A stretch of DNA of 64,000 nucleotides from SHZI01 sp964407855 (GTDB taxonomy: Bacteria > Pseudomonadota > Gammaproteobacteria > Steroidobacterales > GCA-2729495), in contig CAYOXI010000003.1 of the NCBI GenBank assembly GCA_964407855.1, positions 1-64,000 on the forward strand, given 5' to 3'. The position numbers were made by a program, and so were the translations under genes. Numbering within the stretch: position 1 is the stretch's first letter; each line of letters begins with the position of its first letter. Below are positions 1-8,306 of the stretch, piece after piece. The notes under the pieces are model-generated. The model made no database searches and had not been told where the DNA came from. It saw nothing but the letters and a program-made list of their open reading frames with translations.

Positions 1-1325
1 TCATGTCTGTCATTGTCGGAGCAGCATGCCAGCCGCTGCAACCCGGCGATAGCGAAGCTCCACGGCCGGTCGCCAGCCAGGACGATTCCCGGACCAGCGG
101 TCGCGATCTGCGGCAGTCCGAAGTGGACGAGATCTGGAGCCTGCGCCCCGAACCGGCACCCCGTCCCGGCAGCGTTCCTGCACCAGCCGGTGTGCTCTCA
201 GGCGGCCAGCGCATCGCCCTGATTGTCCCTGTCACCGGACGTCAGCAGGTCCTGGGTCTTGCGGTCCGCGATGGCTTTCTCGCCGCCCATCTCGACACGA
301 TTCCCGGTCGTCAGTCCACGTTTATCGTCATCGACGAGGCGGCCATGGGCGCCTTTGAGGCCTACCAGCAGGCCTCCGCCTTCGGTGCCGGCCTGATCGT
401 GGGCCCCCTGCTCAAGGAATCCCTGCAGGCCCTGGCAGGCATTGATTCGACATTGCCGGTGCTGGCCCTCAACAGCCTCGGCGACCAGGATCCCTCCCGG
501 CCCGGCCTCTGGCAGTTCGGACTGACGCCGGAAGATGAAGCCAGGGAAGTGGCCGCCCGGGCAATCCGGCTGGGCCAGCGGCGGGCGATCACCCTGACTC
601 CGGACAGTGAATGGGGCCGGCGCCTGCTGGCAGCCTTTGCGAATGAGTTCGCTGCACTGGGCGGCGACCTGGTAGCCAGCCGGAGCTATAACCCGGCAGA
701 CAACGACTATTCCGGGCCGATCCGCAACCTCCTCCAGATTCCCGCCGGCAAGCTCGGGCAGCGACGGCCTGGTAATCCGGCTGAGATCCCCGCATTCGGC
801 ACTGGACGACGCAACGACATGGACTTCATCTTTGTCGCTGCCAACAGCAACAGCGGAAGACAGCTTGTGCCCCAGCTCAGGTTCTTTGGTGCCGGTGACG
901 TGCCGACCTACAGCACATCAGCCATCTGGGAGGACGGTGGCGCGGACACCGCCGACCTGAATGGCGTGATCTTCCCCGACTGCCCCTGGGTCGTGGCACC
1001 CGATGGCCGCTCGACGCTGATCAAGAGTGGCCTTCAGCAATACTGGGGGCGCGGAGCGCTGGCGGCATCGCGCCTCTACGCCCTGGGCCATGATGCCTAT
1101 CAGCTCGTGCCCGTGGTGCTCGGTCAGGCCTCTCCAGGGCCGTTCAGCGCCGGCGATCTCCAGGGCGCCACGGGCATCCTGAACGCCGACAGCAGCGGTC
1201 GCATTTTCCGCCGCCTGGCCTTCGCCCAGATCCGGGAGGGCCGGCCAGTCGCGCTCCCTGCCCCCGGCGCGCTCTTCGACACAGGTCCATCCATCCCGAT
1301 CACCTCGCCTGACCAGCAGTTCTGA
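1..1325 (+). CDS. LpoA-like penicillin-binding protein activator, short form (5' end outside window)
   Basis: An outer-membrane lipoprotein of the LppC/LpoA family, which in E. coli activates PBP1A from the periplasmic face. The visible frame opens at an ATG at base 3, but only eight residues precede a lipobox-like Cys (GAAC), so most of the signal peptide lies to the left of the window. After a Pro-rich linker of about 55 residues the chain enters the periplasmic-binding-protein-like fold directly (RIALIVPVTG near residue 70). The TPR-like N-terminal domain of E. coli LpoA (about 680 residues in total) is therefore absent. yraN follows 12 nt downstream, the usual neighbour. The family call is firm; a PBP1A-activating role is inferred, because the fold resembles the amino-acid-binding proteins of ABC transporters. 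Confidence 0.85.
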   Translation, partial: MSVIVGAACQPLQPGDSEAPRPVASQDDSRTSGRDLRQSEVDEIWSLRPEPAPRPGSVPAPAGVLSGGQRIALIVPVTGRQQVLGLAVRDGFLAAHLDTIPGRQSTFIVIDEAAMGAFEAYQQASAFGAGLIVGPLLKESLQALAGIDSTLPVLALNSLGDQDPSRPGLWQFGLTPEDEAREVAARAIRLGQRRAITLTPDSEWGRRLLAAFANEFAALGGDLVASRSYNPADNDYSGPIRNLLQIPAGKLGQRRPGNPAEIPAFGTGRRNDMDFIFVAANSNSGRQLVPQLRFFGAGDVPTYSTSAIWEDGGADTADLNGVIFPDCPWVVAPDGRSTLIKSGLQQYWGRGALAASRLYALGHDAYQLVPVVLGQASPGPFSAGDLQGATGILNADSSGRIFRRLAFAQIREGRPVALPAPGALFDTGPSIPITSPDQQF

Positions 1326-1337
1326 AGCGCGCCCGCA

Positions 1338-1730
1338 GTGTCCGGGAAGCTTAGCGGTCACCTGGCGCGGGGCGCCGCGGCCGAGCAGCTCGCGGCCCGC
1401 CACCTCCAGTCCCGCGGGCTGCATCTCGTCACCACCAACTTTCGCGGCAAGCTGGGGGAACTCGACCTGGTGATGACCGAGGGTGAGGTGCTGGTGGTTG
1501 TCGAGGTGCGGTTTCTTGCCCGGATCACGCTGACATCGCCGGCTGAAAGCGTGGGCCGTGAAAAGCAGCGCCGGATCGTGCGCACCACGCGGCTGTTCCT
1601 GCTGCAGTTTCCGCGCTATGCCGACTGGCCCATTCGCTTTGACGTGGTGGATGTCACCGGGGACCTGAATGCACCACTGATCAGATGGCTGCCCGCGGCC
1701 TTCAACCTCGACGACATGGCCTCGCGCTGA
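1338..1730 (+). CDS. yraN: YraN family protein (UPF0102), nuclease-fold
   Basis: A 130-residue member of UPF0102, a small cytosolic family with the restriction-endonuclease/Holliday-resolvase-like fold and no settled role. The family core is visible: GELDLV (Glu41, Asp43), then VVVEVR around Glu56, then a KQRRI segment and RFDVV. The usual FVEVK reads VVEVR here, so the Lys of the nuclease motif is an Arg. The start is a GTG 12 nt after the lpoA stop, consistent with co-transcription as in other gammaproteobacteria. The convergent gene sspB ends 22 nt downstream. Confidence 0.9.
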   Translation: MSGKLSGHLARGAAAEQLAARHLQSRGLHLVTTNFRGKLGELDLVMTEGEVLVVVEVRFLARITLTSPAESVGREKQRRIVRTTRLFLLQFPRYADWPIRFDVVDVTGDLNAPLIRWLPAAFNLDDMASR

Positions 1731-1752
1731 TCAGCCGGGCTGGCTGTCACGG

Positions 1753-2175
1753 CTACCGCACTACCTTGAGCGTCGGTCGTCCGGGCGGCGGGTCGGGTGG
1801 GGTCTCCGGACCGGAATCGGGCGTCACCCCGGAATATTCATCAGCAGGAAATACCAGCCCCTCGCCGCTCTCCCGGGCGTAGATTCCCAGGACCGCCGGC
1901 AGCGGTATTGAGAGACGGCGGGGCGTGCCGGAAAACCGGGCCTGGAAGGCCACCTGCTCGTTGCCGAGTTCGAGATTGCGGGTGGCGGAGTAGCTGACGT
2001 TGAGCACGATCCGTCCGTCTTTCACGTGCTCGGCCGGGACAGCAACGCCCGGCAGACTGGCATCCACTACCAGGTGCGGGGTCTGGTCGTTGTCGGTCAT
2101 CCACTGGTGTAGTGCCCGCAGCAGATAGGGCCGCTTGGGTGGCAGGGTGGGCAGCTGACTGGTGTCGCTGTTCAT
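1753..2175 (-). CDS. sspB: SspB, ClpXP adaptor (stringent starvation protein B)
   Basis: Adaptor that delivers ssrA-tagged proteins to the ClpXP protease. The 140-residue protein opens with the family pattern KRPYLLRALHQWMTDN and LVVDA, followed by the beta-rich substrate-binding domain (about residues 15-110, with NLELGNEQVAFQARF). A Pro-rich flexible linker then leads to a C-terminal RPTLKVVR segment, the ClpX-binding (XB) peptide typical of SspB. It lies 10 nt downstream of sspA and is the last gene of the petABC-sspAB run, an arrangement common in beta- and gammaproteobacteria. Confidence 0.95.
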   Translation of the reverse strand: MNSDTSQLPTLPPKRPYLLRALHQWMTDNDQTPHLVVDASLPGVAVPAEHVKDGRIVLNVSYSATRNLELGNEQVAFQARFSGTPRRLSIPLPAVLGIYARESGEGLVFPADEYSGVTPDSGPETPPDPPPGRPTLKVVR

Positions 2176-2185
2176 GGGCCCCGGC

Positions 2186-2839
2186 TCAGCGCCGCATCTC
2201 CCGTTCGGTGTCGGTCAGACTCTCCCGGAAGGTCCGGCGCAGAAACATGTCATCCATGTACTTGCGGATGGGCTGTGCCCCGCTGCCGTTGAGTTCGACA
2301 CCGAGGACAGGCAGGCGCCAAAGCAGCGGCGTTATGCTGGCATCCACCAGCGTGAACTCATCACTGAGGAAGAAACGCCGGGCCGCAAACACCTCGCCAC
2401 TGGAAACGAGGCTCTCCTGCAGGATCTTGCGGAACTGGTTTGCCTGCCGGCGGTCCGTGGCCCCGGCAATCTGCGCGGCCACCGTGTACCAGTCCCTCTC
2501 GATGCGAAAAAGGGCGAGCCGGACGTGGGCCCGGCTGACGGGGTCGACGGGCATCAGCGGGGGATGGGGAAATCGCTCGTCGAGATACTCGATGATGACC
2601 CGGGAGTCGTAGAGGACCAGATCACGATCCACGAGCGTGGGAACGCTGTGGTAGGGGTTGAGGTCGAGCAGGTCCTCCGGCAGGGCGCCTCCCTCGACGT
2701 TGACGATGTCGATGCTGATGCCCTTCTCTGCCAGGACAATCCGCGTCCGGTGACTGTAGAGGCAGCCGGGATCCGAATAGAGGGTCATTACTGACCGGCG
2801 GCCCGAACCAATGCCAAGACTGTTCCAGTCGTCCGTCAC
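2186..2839 (-). CDS. sspA: SspA, stringent starvation protein A (GST-fold RNA polymerase-associated protein)
   Basis: RNA-polymerase-associated protein with a glutathione-transferase fold, used in E. coli for stationary-phase and acid-stress transcription. The 217-residue product has the N-terminal thioredoxin-like domain (VMTLYSDPGCLYSHRTR), the surface-pocket motif PHPP at residues 91-94 and the all-helical C-terminal domain (FFLSDEFTLVDASITPLLWRLP). The frame is open further upstream, but I chose the GTG at 2839. It follows an AGGGG ribosome-binding site at good spacing and gives the short N-terminal extension seen in E. coli; the ATG at 2788 would cut into the first strand. The petC stop is about 100 nt upstream, and sspB starts 10 nt after this stop. 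Confidence 0.93.
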   Translation of the reverse strand: MTDDWNSLGIGSGRRSVMTLYSDPGCLYSHRTRIVLAEKGISIDIVNVEGGALPEDLLDLNPYHSVPTLVDRDLVLYDSRVIIEYLDERFPHPPLMPVDPVSRAHVRLALFRIERDWYTVAAQIAGATDRRQANQFRKILQESLVSSGEVFAARRFFLSDEFTLVDASITPLLWRLPVLGVELNGSGAQPIRKYMDDMFLRRTFRESLTDTEREMRR

Positions 2840-2936
2840 CGCAGTACCCCTGCCCGTAGCGTCCGGGCCAACCTGACCTCTGTGTTTACCCCGCTCGCAT
2901 CCCGGTCGCCGCGCAGAGCAACTCCAGGACAGGGAG

Positions 2937-3713
2937 TTACCTGACGTCCCTCCAGATCTCCAGCTTGAGGAGATAGGCAAAGATTCCGAATACGATCAGG
3001 AACGCAATGACCAGAATGCCGAGACGCTGGCGCTTCAGCTGGATGGGTTCGGCAACGTAGTCGAGGAAGTTGACCGTATCCCGCACAAACTCGTCGAATT
3101 CCCCGCTGCTCAGGGCCCCCGGCGTAACCGGCTTGAACCCCCGGAACACCGTCACCGTTGCTCCCCTCTGCTGCACGTCCTCAAAAACGGCGTCTTGCGT
3201 ACCCTGCAGCTCCCAGAGCACGTTGGGCATGCTGGTCATCGGCAACATCAGGTTGTTGACGCCATGGACCCGGGCCGGATCCTGGTAGAAGGAGCGCAGG
3301 AAGTTGTACACATAGTCCGCACCCCGGGCGCGGACGATCAGGGAGAGGTCCGGCGGCATCAGGCCGAACCAGCGCTCGCCATTGGCCGGCCGCATGGCAA
3401 CTTCCATGGTATCGGTAATCCGGGCACCCGAGAACATGAGGTTCTCGATGACCTGCTCTTCGGTCATGCCGAGATCGCGGGCCAGCTGGTTGTACCTGAC
3501 GTACTGGGTGGAATGGCAGCCCGCGCAGTAGTTGACGAAGTTGCGGGCACCCCGCTGCAGCGAGGCCTGGTTGGCAACATCGTTGCCGGCCCGGTCGGTC
3601 AATGCTGGCGCACCGCCCGCAGCCAGCACGGCCCCTGCCGAGAAGAGTGCCACCGACCCGAAAAGGGCGAGCAGCGCGAAGTGAAAGCCGCGAATTACAG
3701 ACTGCTGCTGCAT
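2937..3713 (-). CDS. petC: Cytochrome c1 of the bc1 complex
   Basis: The c-type cytochrome subunit of ubiquinol:cytochrome c oxidoreductase, passing electrons from the Rieske protein to soluble cytochrome c. The 258-residue protein has an N-terminal signal segment (about residues 10-32) and a single CAGCH heme-binding motif (Cys63, Cys66, His67). The sixth-ligand Met probably lies in the LMLPMTSMP region. One C-terminal transmembrane helix (LGILVIAFLIVFGIFAYLL) is followed by a short cytosolic tail. I chose the ATG at 3713, 7 nt after the petB stop, over one at 3743 that would overlap petB by 23 nt. Confidence 0.95.
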   Translation of the reverse strand: MQQQSVIRGFHFALLALFGSVALFSAGAVLAAGGAPALTDRAGNDVANQASLQRGARNFVNYCAGCHSTQYVRYNQLARDLGMTEEQVIENLMFSGARITDTMEVAMRPANGERWFGLMPPDLSLIVRARGADYVYNFLRSFYQDPARVHGVNNLMLPMTSMPNVLWELQGTQDAVFEDVQQRGATVTVFRGFKPVTPGALSSGEFDEFVRDTVNFLDYVAEPIQLKRQRLGILVIAFLIVFGIFAYLLKLEIWRDVR

Positions 3714-3720
3714 GACCAAC

Positions 3721-4995
3721 TCACTGGTGCCCGTGGTAGACAACGCGTTCGGGAACGGGTTTCGTTCTCTCCCTGGCCGTGTAAATGGGCATCAGGAGGA
3801 AAAAGGCAAAATAAATGATCGTAAAAAACCGGGCGGCATAAACGAAAATCAACTCGGTCGCGGGCTGAAGGCCGAGGTAACCGAGTGCCACGAAGCTGAT
3901 GGCAAACAGGGTAAGTGCCAGCTTGAACTCCCAGCCCCGGTAACGGATCGACTTCACCTTGCAGCGATCAAGCCACGGCAGCAGGAACATCACCACGATG
4001 GCGGCCAGCATCAGGAAGGCCCCCAGCCCCTTGCTCGGGACCGCCCGCAGGATGGCGTAGAAGGGTGTGAAGTACCAGACCGGGGCAATGTGCTCCGGTG
4101 TCTTCAGCGCGTTGGCCGGCTCGAAGTTGGCGTGCTCCAGGAAGTAGCCGCCCATCTCGGGGGCGAAGAACATGATGGCTGCGAAGACAATGGCAAAGAC
4201 GATGATGACCACCAGATCCTTCGAGGTGTGGTACGGGTGGAAGGCGATACCGTCCAGCGGAATGCCATCCGGACCCTTCTTTTCCTTGATCTCGACACCA
4301 TCCGGATTGAGCCCCCCGGTGGTATGCAGGGCGAGGATGTGCACCACCACCAGCAGCAGCAGCGCCAGTGGCACCGCGATCACGTGCAGGGCGAAAAAGC
4401 GGTTGAGGGTGATATCCGAGATGAAGTAATCCCCCCGGATCCATTCCATCAGCGCGTCGCCGACGACCGGTATGGCACCGAACAGGGACACGATCACCTG
4501 GGCACCCCAGTAGGACATCTGGCCCCAGGGCAGCAGGTAGCCCATGAAGGCTTCAGCCATCAGGGCAACGTAGATGAGCATGCCCACGATCCACAGCAGC
4601 TCCCGGGGCGCCTTGTATGAGCCATAGAGCAGGGCCCGGAACATGTGCAGGTAGACCACGATGAAGAACATCGAAGCCCCGGTGGAATGCATGTAGCGGA
4701 TCAGCCAGCCCCACTCCACGTCCCGCATGATGTACTCGACCGAGGCGAAGGCATCGTCTGCGGAGGGCTTGTAGTTCATTGTCAGGAAGATGCCCGTGAT
4801 GATCTGGATGATCAGCACCACGAGCGCCAGCACGCCAAAGACGTACCAGAGATTGAGATTCTTGGAGGCGTAGTACTCGGTGACGTGCTCCTTCATCATC
4901 GCCGTAAGCGGGAAGCGCTCGTCTATCCAGGCAATGAACCGTTCGCCCCGGCCCTCCGGGGGGCGCGATGGCGCGCCGCTGCGTGCTGCACTCAT
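3721..4995 (-). CDS. petB: Cytochrome b of the bc1 complex
   Basis: Membrane core of the bc1 complex, 424 residues with the usual transmembrane helices and both quinone sites. The four heme-b ligands are in place: His103 and His117 in one helix, His204 and His219 in another. The Qo-site tetrapeptide that reads PEWY in many bacteria and mitochondria is PVWY here (residues 305-308), a known variant among proteobacteria. The ATG at 4995 overlaps the petA stop as ATGA, implying translational coupling. Upstream in-frame codons only produce Arg/Pro-rich sequence, so I rejected the longer frame. Confidence 0.96.
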   Translation of the reverse strand: MSAARSGAPSRPPEGRGERFIAWIDERFPLTAMMKEHVTEYYASKNLNLWYVFGVLALVVLIIQIITGIFLTMNYKPSADDAFASVEYIMRDVEWGWLIRYMHSTGASMFFIVVYLHMFRALLYGSYKAPRELLWIVGMLIYVALMAEAFMGYLLPWGQMSYWGAQVIVSLFGAIPVVGDALMEWIRGDYFISDITLNRFFALHVIAVPLALLLLVVVHILALHTTGGLNPDGVEIKEKKGPDGIPLDGIAFHPYHTSKDLVVIIVFAIVFAAIMFFAPEMGGYFLEHANFEPANALKTPEHIAPVWYFTPFYAILRAVPSKGLGAFLMLAAIVVMFLLPWLDRCKVKSIRYRGWEFKLALTLFAISFVALGYLGLQPATELIFVYAARFFTIIYFAFFLLMPIYTARERTKPVPERVVYHGHQ

Positions 4996-5585
4996 GCGTT
5001 CGCCCCTCCATCCTCGCCAACGACCACCAGCTCGTCCCCGACGAAGCGGTGGGGAGGGACGGTCAGGTTGGTGGGGGCCGGCACGTTGGCGAAAACCCGC
5101 CCGGCCAGGTCGAACTTCGAGCCGTGGCAGGGGCAATAGAAGCCACCCACCCAGTCAGGGCCGAGGTCTGCCGGCGCCACTTCAAAGCGCTCCAGGGGCA
5201 CGCAGCCCAGATGCGTGCAGGTGCTGATCAACACCAGGAACTCCGGCCGCTGGGCACGGACGGCATTCTTCGCGTAGACCGGCTGGATTGACGCGTCGGA
5301 GTCGGGGTCGCTGAGGTTGGCGGTCTGTGCCGCCAGCCGCTCCAGCATTACCTGGCTGCGCCGGAGTACCCAGACGGGCTGCCCGCGCCAGACCACGCGC
5401 ACCACAGCGCCCTCGTCCAGCTTGCTGATGTCGATGGACACCGGCGCACCCAGTGCCCGTGCCCGGCCGCTGGGCCGGAAAGAGGCCAGGAACGGTGCTG
5501 CGGTCAGCGCCAGCCCGACCACGCCGGTCACGGTGGTTGCTACCGCCAGAAAGTGCCGGCGACTGGAGGACGCCTCTTCGCTCAT
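4992..5585 (-). CDS. petA: Rieske iron-sulfur subunit of the bc1 complex
   Basis: The [2Fe-2S] subunit of the bc1 complex, 197 residues. The N-terminus carries a Tat-type motif, SSRRHFL, followed by one hydrophobic helix that anchors the protein. The cluster ligands are present in the two standard boxes: CTHLGC (Cys123, His125, Cys128) and CPCHGS (Cys151, Cys153, His154); the extra cysteines 128 and 153 form the family disulfide. It is the first gene of petABC-sspAB and has a candidate promoter about 110 nt upstream. Confidence 0.97.
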   Translation of the reverse strand: MSEEASSSRRHFLAVATTVTGVVGLALTAAPFLASFRPSGRARALGAPVSIDISKLDEGAVVRVVWRGQPVWVLRRSQVMLERLAAQTANLSDPDSDASIQPVYAKNAVRAQRPEFLVLISTCTHLGCVPLERFEVAPADLGPDWVGGFYCPCHGSKFDLAGRVFANVPAPTNLTVPPHRFVGDELVVVGEDGGANA

Positions 5586-5696
5586 TGAGCTGTTCCTTTG
5601 GAAATTCCCTGACTGCTTCCTGCCCGGTCAGGATCCGGTTCAGACGCTGACGTTCGGATAAACGCCCCGGCGCAGGGGCGGGGCGAAAGCCGCAAA

Positions 5697-5725
5697 ATTA
5701 TACATTGCCGTGGAATGACTTGCCT
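5697..5725 (-). promoter_or_regulatory. Candidate sigma-70 promoter of petABC-sspAB
   Basis: On the minus strand a perfect TATAAT hexamer sits at 5702-5697, directly preceded by TG. Seventeen bases upstream is AGGCAA (5725-5720), a poor -35. Transcription would start near 5690 and give a leader of about 105 nt before petA. The leader contains a 6-bp GC hairpin (5663-5680, arms CGCCCC and GGGGCG). The -10 is convincing; the rest is inference. Confidence 0.5.
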
Positions 5726-5743
5726 ACCGTCAGCTCCGCCGGA

Positions 5744-7000
5744 TCACGCCACCCGACGGATCCGGGCACCCAGTTGCTGGAGCTTTTCCTCGATGCACTC
5801 GTAACCCCGGTCGATATGGTAGATGCGGTCCACCAGGGTTTCGCCCTCGGCCGCGAGGCCGGCCAGCACGAGGCTGGCAGAGGCTCGCAGGTCGGTTGCC
5901 ATCACCGGGGCTGCCCGCAGCTGCGACACGCCAATGACGATTGCCGTGTGGCCCTCAATCCGGATATTGGCCCCCATCCGCTGTAGTTCGAGCGCATGCA
6001 TGAAGCGGTTTTCAAAGACATTTTCCACAATGGTGGCAACTCCGTCGGCCGTCGCATTGAGGGCCATGAACTGGGCCTGCATGTCGGTCGGAAAGGCCGG
6101 GTAAGGGTCGGTCGCAATATCCACGGCGACTGGGCGTCGCCCCCGCATGTCCAGGTCGATCCAGTCCTTGCCCGTCTCTATCCGGGCGCCGGCGGCACGC
6201 AGCTTGCCGAGGACCGCTACGAGATGGTCGGGGCAGGCGTGCCGGGCGCGGATGTGGCCGCCGGTGATCGCCGCTGCCGCCAGGAAAGTGCCAGCCTCGA
6301 TGCGATCCGGCTGGACCCGGTACTCAGCCCCGTGCAGCCGCGGCACCCCCCTGATGACGATGCGGTTGGTACCGGCGCCGCGGATCTGCGCCCCCATGCT
6401 GGTGAGAAATCCGGCCAGGTCCACGACCTCCGGCTCCAGTGCCGCATTCTCGATGACGGTTTCCCCATCGGCCAGGGTGGCGGCCATCATCAGGTTCTCG
6501 GTGCCGGTAACAGTGACCTTGTCGAGTACCAGATGGGCGCCCCTGAGCCGGCCGGCCCTGGCCCGGATGTAGCCATCGACGATGTCGACTTCCGCACCCA
6601 TGGCCCTGAGGCCGGCGACATGCAGGTCGACGGGGCGGGCACCAATCGCGCAGCCCCCCGGCAGGGACACGTCGGCTGCGCCGAAACGGCCAAGCAGAGG
6701 ACCCAGCACGAGGATCGAGGCACGCATGGTCTTGACGAGATCGTAGGGGGCCGCAAAACCGCGGATGGTGGCGGTATCCACATGGACCCGCATGCCCTCT
6801 TCCACGGTCACCGAGACACCCATCTGGGCCAGCAGGCTGATGGTGGTAGTGACATCGTTCAGGTGGGGGACGTTGGCAACGACCACCGGTTCGTCAGCCA
6901 GCAGGGTGGCGGCCAGGATGGGGAGCGCCGCGTTCTTGGCTCCCGAGATCCGCACTTCGCCGGCCAGCGGCCGGCCGCCCTCGATCGCGAGTTTCTGCAC
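5744..7000 (-). CDS. murA: UDP-N-acetylglucosamine 1-carboxyvinyltransferase MurA
   Basis: First committed step of peptidoglycan synthesis: transfer of enolpyruvate from PEP to UDP-GlcNAc in the cytosol. The 418-residue protein shows the two-fold inside-out barrel pattern. Lys22 is in SGAKNAAL, and the catalytic loop LPGGCAIGARPVDLH contains Cys117, the residue alkylated by fosfomycin, so the enzyme should be of the sensitive type. It starts 16 nt after the ibaG stop. In E. coli the mla phospholipid-transport genes precede this pair; here they are not adjacent. Confidence 0.98.
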   Translation of the reverse strand: MQKLAIEGGRPLAGEVRISGAKNAALPILAATLLADEPVVVANVPHLNDVTTTISLLAQMGVSVTVEEGMRVHVDTATIRGFAAPYDLVKTMRASILVLGPLLGRFGAADVSLPGGCAIGARPVDLHVAGLRAMGAEVDIVDGYIRARAGRLRGAHLVLDKVTVTGTENLMMAATLADGETVIENAALEPEVVDLAGFLTSMGAQIRGAGTNRIVIRGVPRLHGAEYRVQPDRIEAGTFLAAAAITGGHIRARHACPDHLVAVLGKLRAAGARIETGKDWIDLDMRGRRPVAVDIATDPYPAFPTDMQAQFMALNATADGVATIVENVFENRFMHALELQRMGANIRIEGHTAIVIGVSQLRAAPVMATDLRASASLVLAGLAAEGETLVDRIYHIDRGYECIEEKLQQLGARIRRVA

Positions 7001-7016
7001 TGCTGGTCAACCGGCC

Positions 7017-7259
7017 TCAGGGCTGCCGGTCACTCCACTCGTCGGGCGTATAGGCCTGGATGGACAGGGCGTGGATCTCGCCGCCAATCCGGGCCCCCAG
7101 CGCTCCGTAGATCAGGCGGTGCCTCTGGAGGGTGCGCTTGCCGGCGAAAGACGGACTCACCACAACGGCATCGAAATGCACATTGTCCGTGCTGTTCACG
7201 GTCGCGGTGGTGTCCGGGAGGTGGCTGCGGATCAGGTCTTCAATCTCTCGCGGGGTCAT
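7017..7259 (-). CDS. ibaG: BolA/IbaG family protein
   Basis: An 80-residue BolA-family protein. Such proteins work with monothiol glutaredoxins in iron-sulfur trafficking. The C-terminal signature IHALSIQAYTPDEW matches E. coli IbaG closely, and the HFDAVVVSPSFAGK segment carries the conserved His. The long open frame on this strand upstream is a shadow of kdsD; the true start is the ATG at 7259. It is divergent from kdsD across 61 nt and leads into murA, as in many gammaproteobacteria. Confidence 0.93.
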   Translation of the reverse strand: MTPREIEDLIRSHLPDTTATVNSTDNVHFDAVVVSPSFAGKRTLQRHRLIYGALGARIGGEIHALSIQAYTPDEWSDRQP

Positions 7260-7306
7260 CGAACTGCCGGTGGGGTATCGGGTGAGGCGCGGGATTATAG
7301 ATGACT

Positions 7307-7323
7307 TACAATCCCGGCCCATG
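7307..7323 (+). promoter_or_regulatory. Candidate -10 element of kdsD, close to the start codon
   Basis: TACAAT at 7307-7312 ends 8 nt before the kdsD ATG at 7321. Transcription would begin at or next to the ATG, giving a leaderless mRNA; no Shine-Dalgarno sequence is visible in front of this ATG. No good -35 is evident. The same layout recurs before five other genes in this window. Confidence 0.4.
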
Positions 7324-8298
7324 AGCATAAATCCGCGGGACTTCCAGGCCAGGGCACGACGGGTTCTGGAGATCGAGGCGGCCGCGGTGGCTGGCCTCGC
7401 AGCCCGCCTGGACAGCCGCTTCGACCAGGCCTGCGAGCTGTGCCTGGCCTGCCGCGGCCGGGTGGTGGTCACGGGCATGGGCAAGTCCGGCCATGTGGCC
7501 GGCAAGGTTGCCGCGACGCTGGCCAGCACCGGCACCCCCGCCTTCTTTGTCCACCCGGGAGAAGCGAGCCACGGGGACCTGGGCATGATTACCCGTACCG
7601 ACCTCCTGATCGCGATCTCCAGTTCCGGGGAGACCGGTGAGATCGTGACGATCCTCCCGCTGCTGAAGCGTCTCGCGATCCCGCTGATCACACTCACCGG
7701 CAACCTGCGTTCGACCCTGGCCGAGGCGGCCACGGTCGCCCTGGACATTGGCGTAGCCGAGGAAGCCTGCCCGCTGAATCTTGCCCCGACGGCCAGTACC
7801 ACGGCAGCCCTGGCCATGGGTGACGCGCTGGCCGTGGCGCTGCTCGAGAGCCGGGGCTTCACCCGGGAGGACTTCGCGCTCTCGCATCCGGGCGGCGTAC
7901 TGGGCAGGCGCCTGCTGCTCCGGGTGGACGACGTCATGCACAAGGGCAGCAGCATTCCGCTCGTTGACCTGCAGACACCGCTCTCGGCAGGACTCATGGA
8001 AATGAGCCGCAAGGGACTTGGCATGACCGGCATCCTGGATGGCAACCAGCGCCTTGCCGGGATCTTTACCGACGGGGACCTTCGTCGCGTCCTCGACCGG
8101 GGCATCGACGTGCATGCCACGCCGATCGCCGAAGTCATGACGCCCAACTGCAGGACCATTGCCGCCGGTGTGCTCGCCGCCGAGGCCGTACATATGCTGG
8201 AGCAGTACAAGATCAACGCCCTCCTCGTCGTCGACGATGAGCGGCGGGTGGTGGGTGCGCTGAACGTCCACGACCTGCTGCGCGCCGGCGTCATGTAG
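7321..8298 (+). CDS. kdsD: D-arabinose 5-phosphate isomerase (KdsD/KpsF family)
   Basis: Interconverts ribulose 5-phosphate and arabinose 5-phosphate, the first step of KDO synthesis for LPS. The 325-residue protein has an N-terminal SIS domain (about 40-180) with GMGKSGHVAGK, the HPGEASHGDLG loop and ISSSGETGE, then FALSHPGGVLGRRLL, then a pair of CBS domains (about 205-325) beginning VDDVMHKG. I chose the ATG at 7321, since the upstream extension of the frame is the antisense of ibaG. It heads a tight run with kdsC and lptCAB. Confidence 0.96.
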   Translation: MSINPRDFQARARRVLEIEAAAVAGLAARLDSRFDQACELCLACRGRVVVTGMGKSGHVAGKVAATLASTGTPAFFVHPGEASHGDLGMITRTDLLIAISSSGETGEIVTILPLLKRLAIPLITLTGNLRSTLAEAATVALDIGVAEEACPLNLAPTASTTAALAMGDALAVALLESRGFTREDFALSHPGGVLGRRLLLRVDDVMHKGSSIPLVDLQTPLSAGLMEMSRKGLGMTGILDGNQRLAGIFTDGDLRRVLDRGIDVHATPIAEVMTPNCRTIAAGVLAAEAVHMLEQYKINALLVVDDERRVVGALNVHDLLRAGVM

Positions 8299-8306
8299 GG
8301 CCGGTG

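Noticed and set aside
2840..2980. Longer N-terminus for SspA running back into petC
   Set aside because: The extra residues are low-complexity, overlap petC and are absent in homologues. The GTG at 2839 has a ribosome-binding site.
5663..5680. GC hairpin as a terminator of murA
   Set aside because: No T-tract follows on the minus strand, and it lies downstream of the petA -10 element, inside the petA leader.
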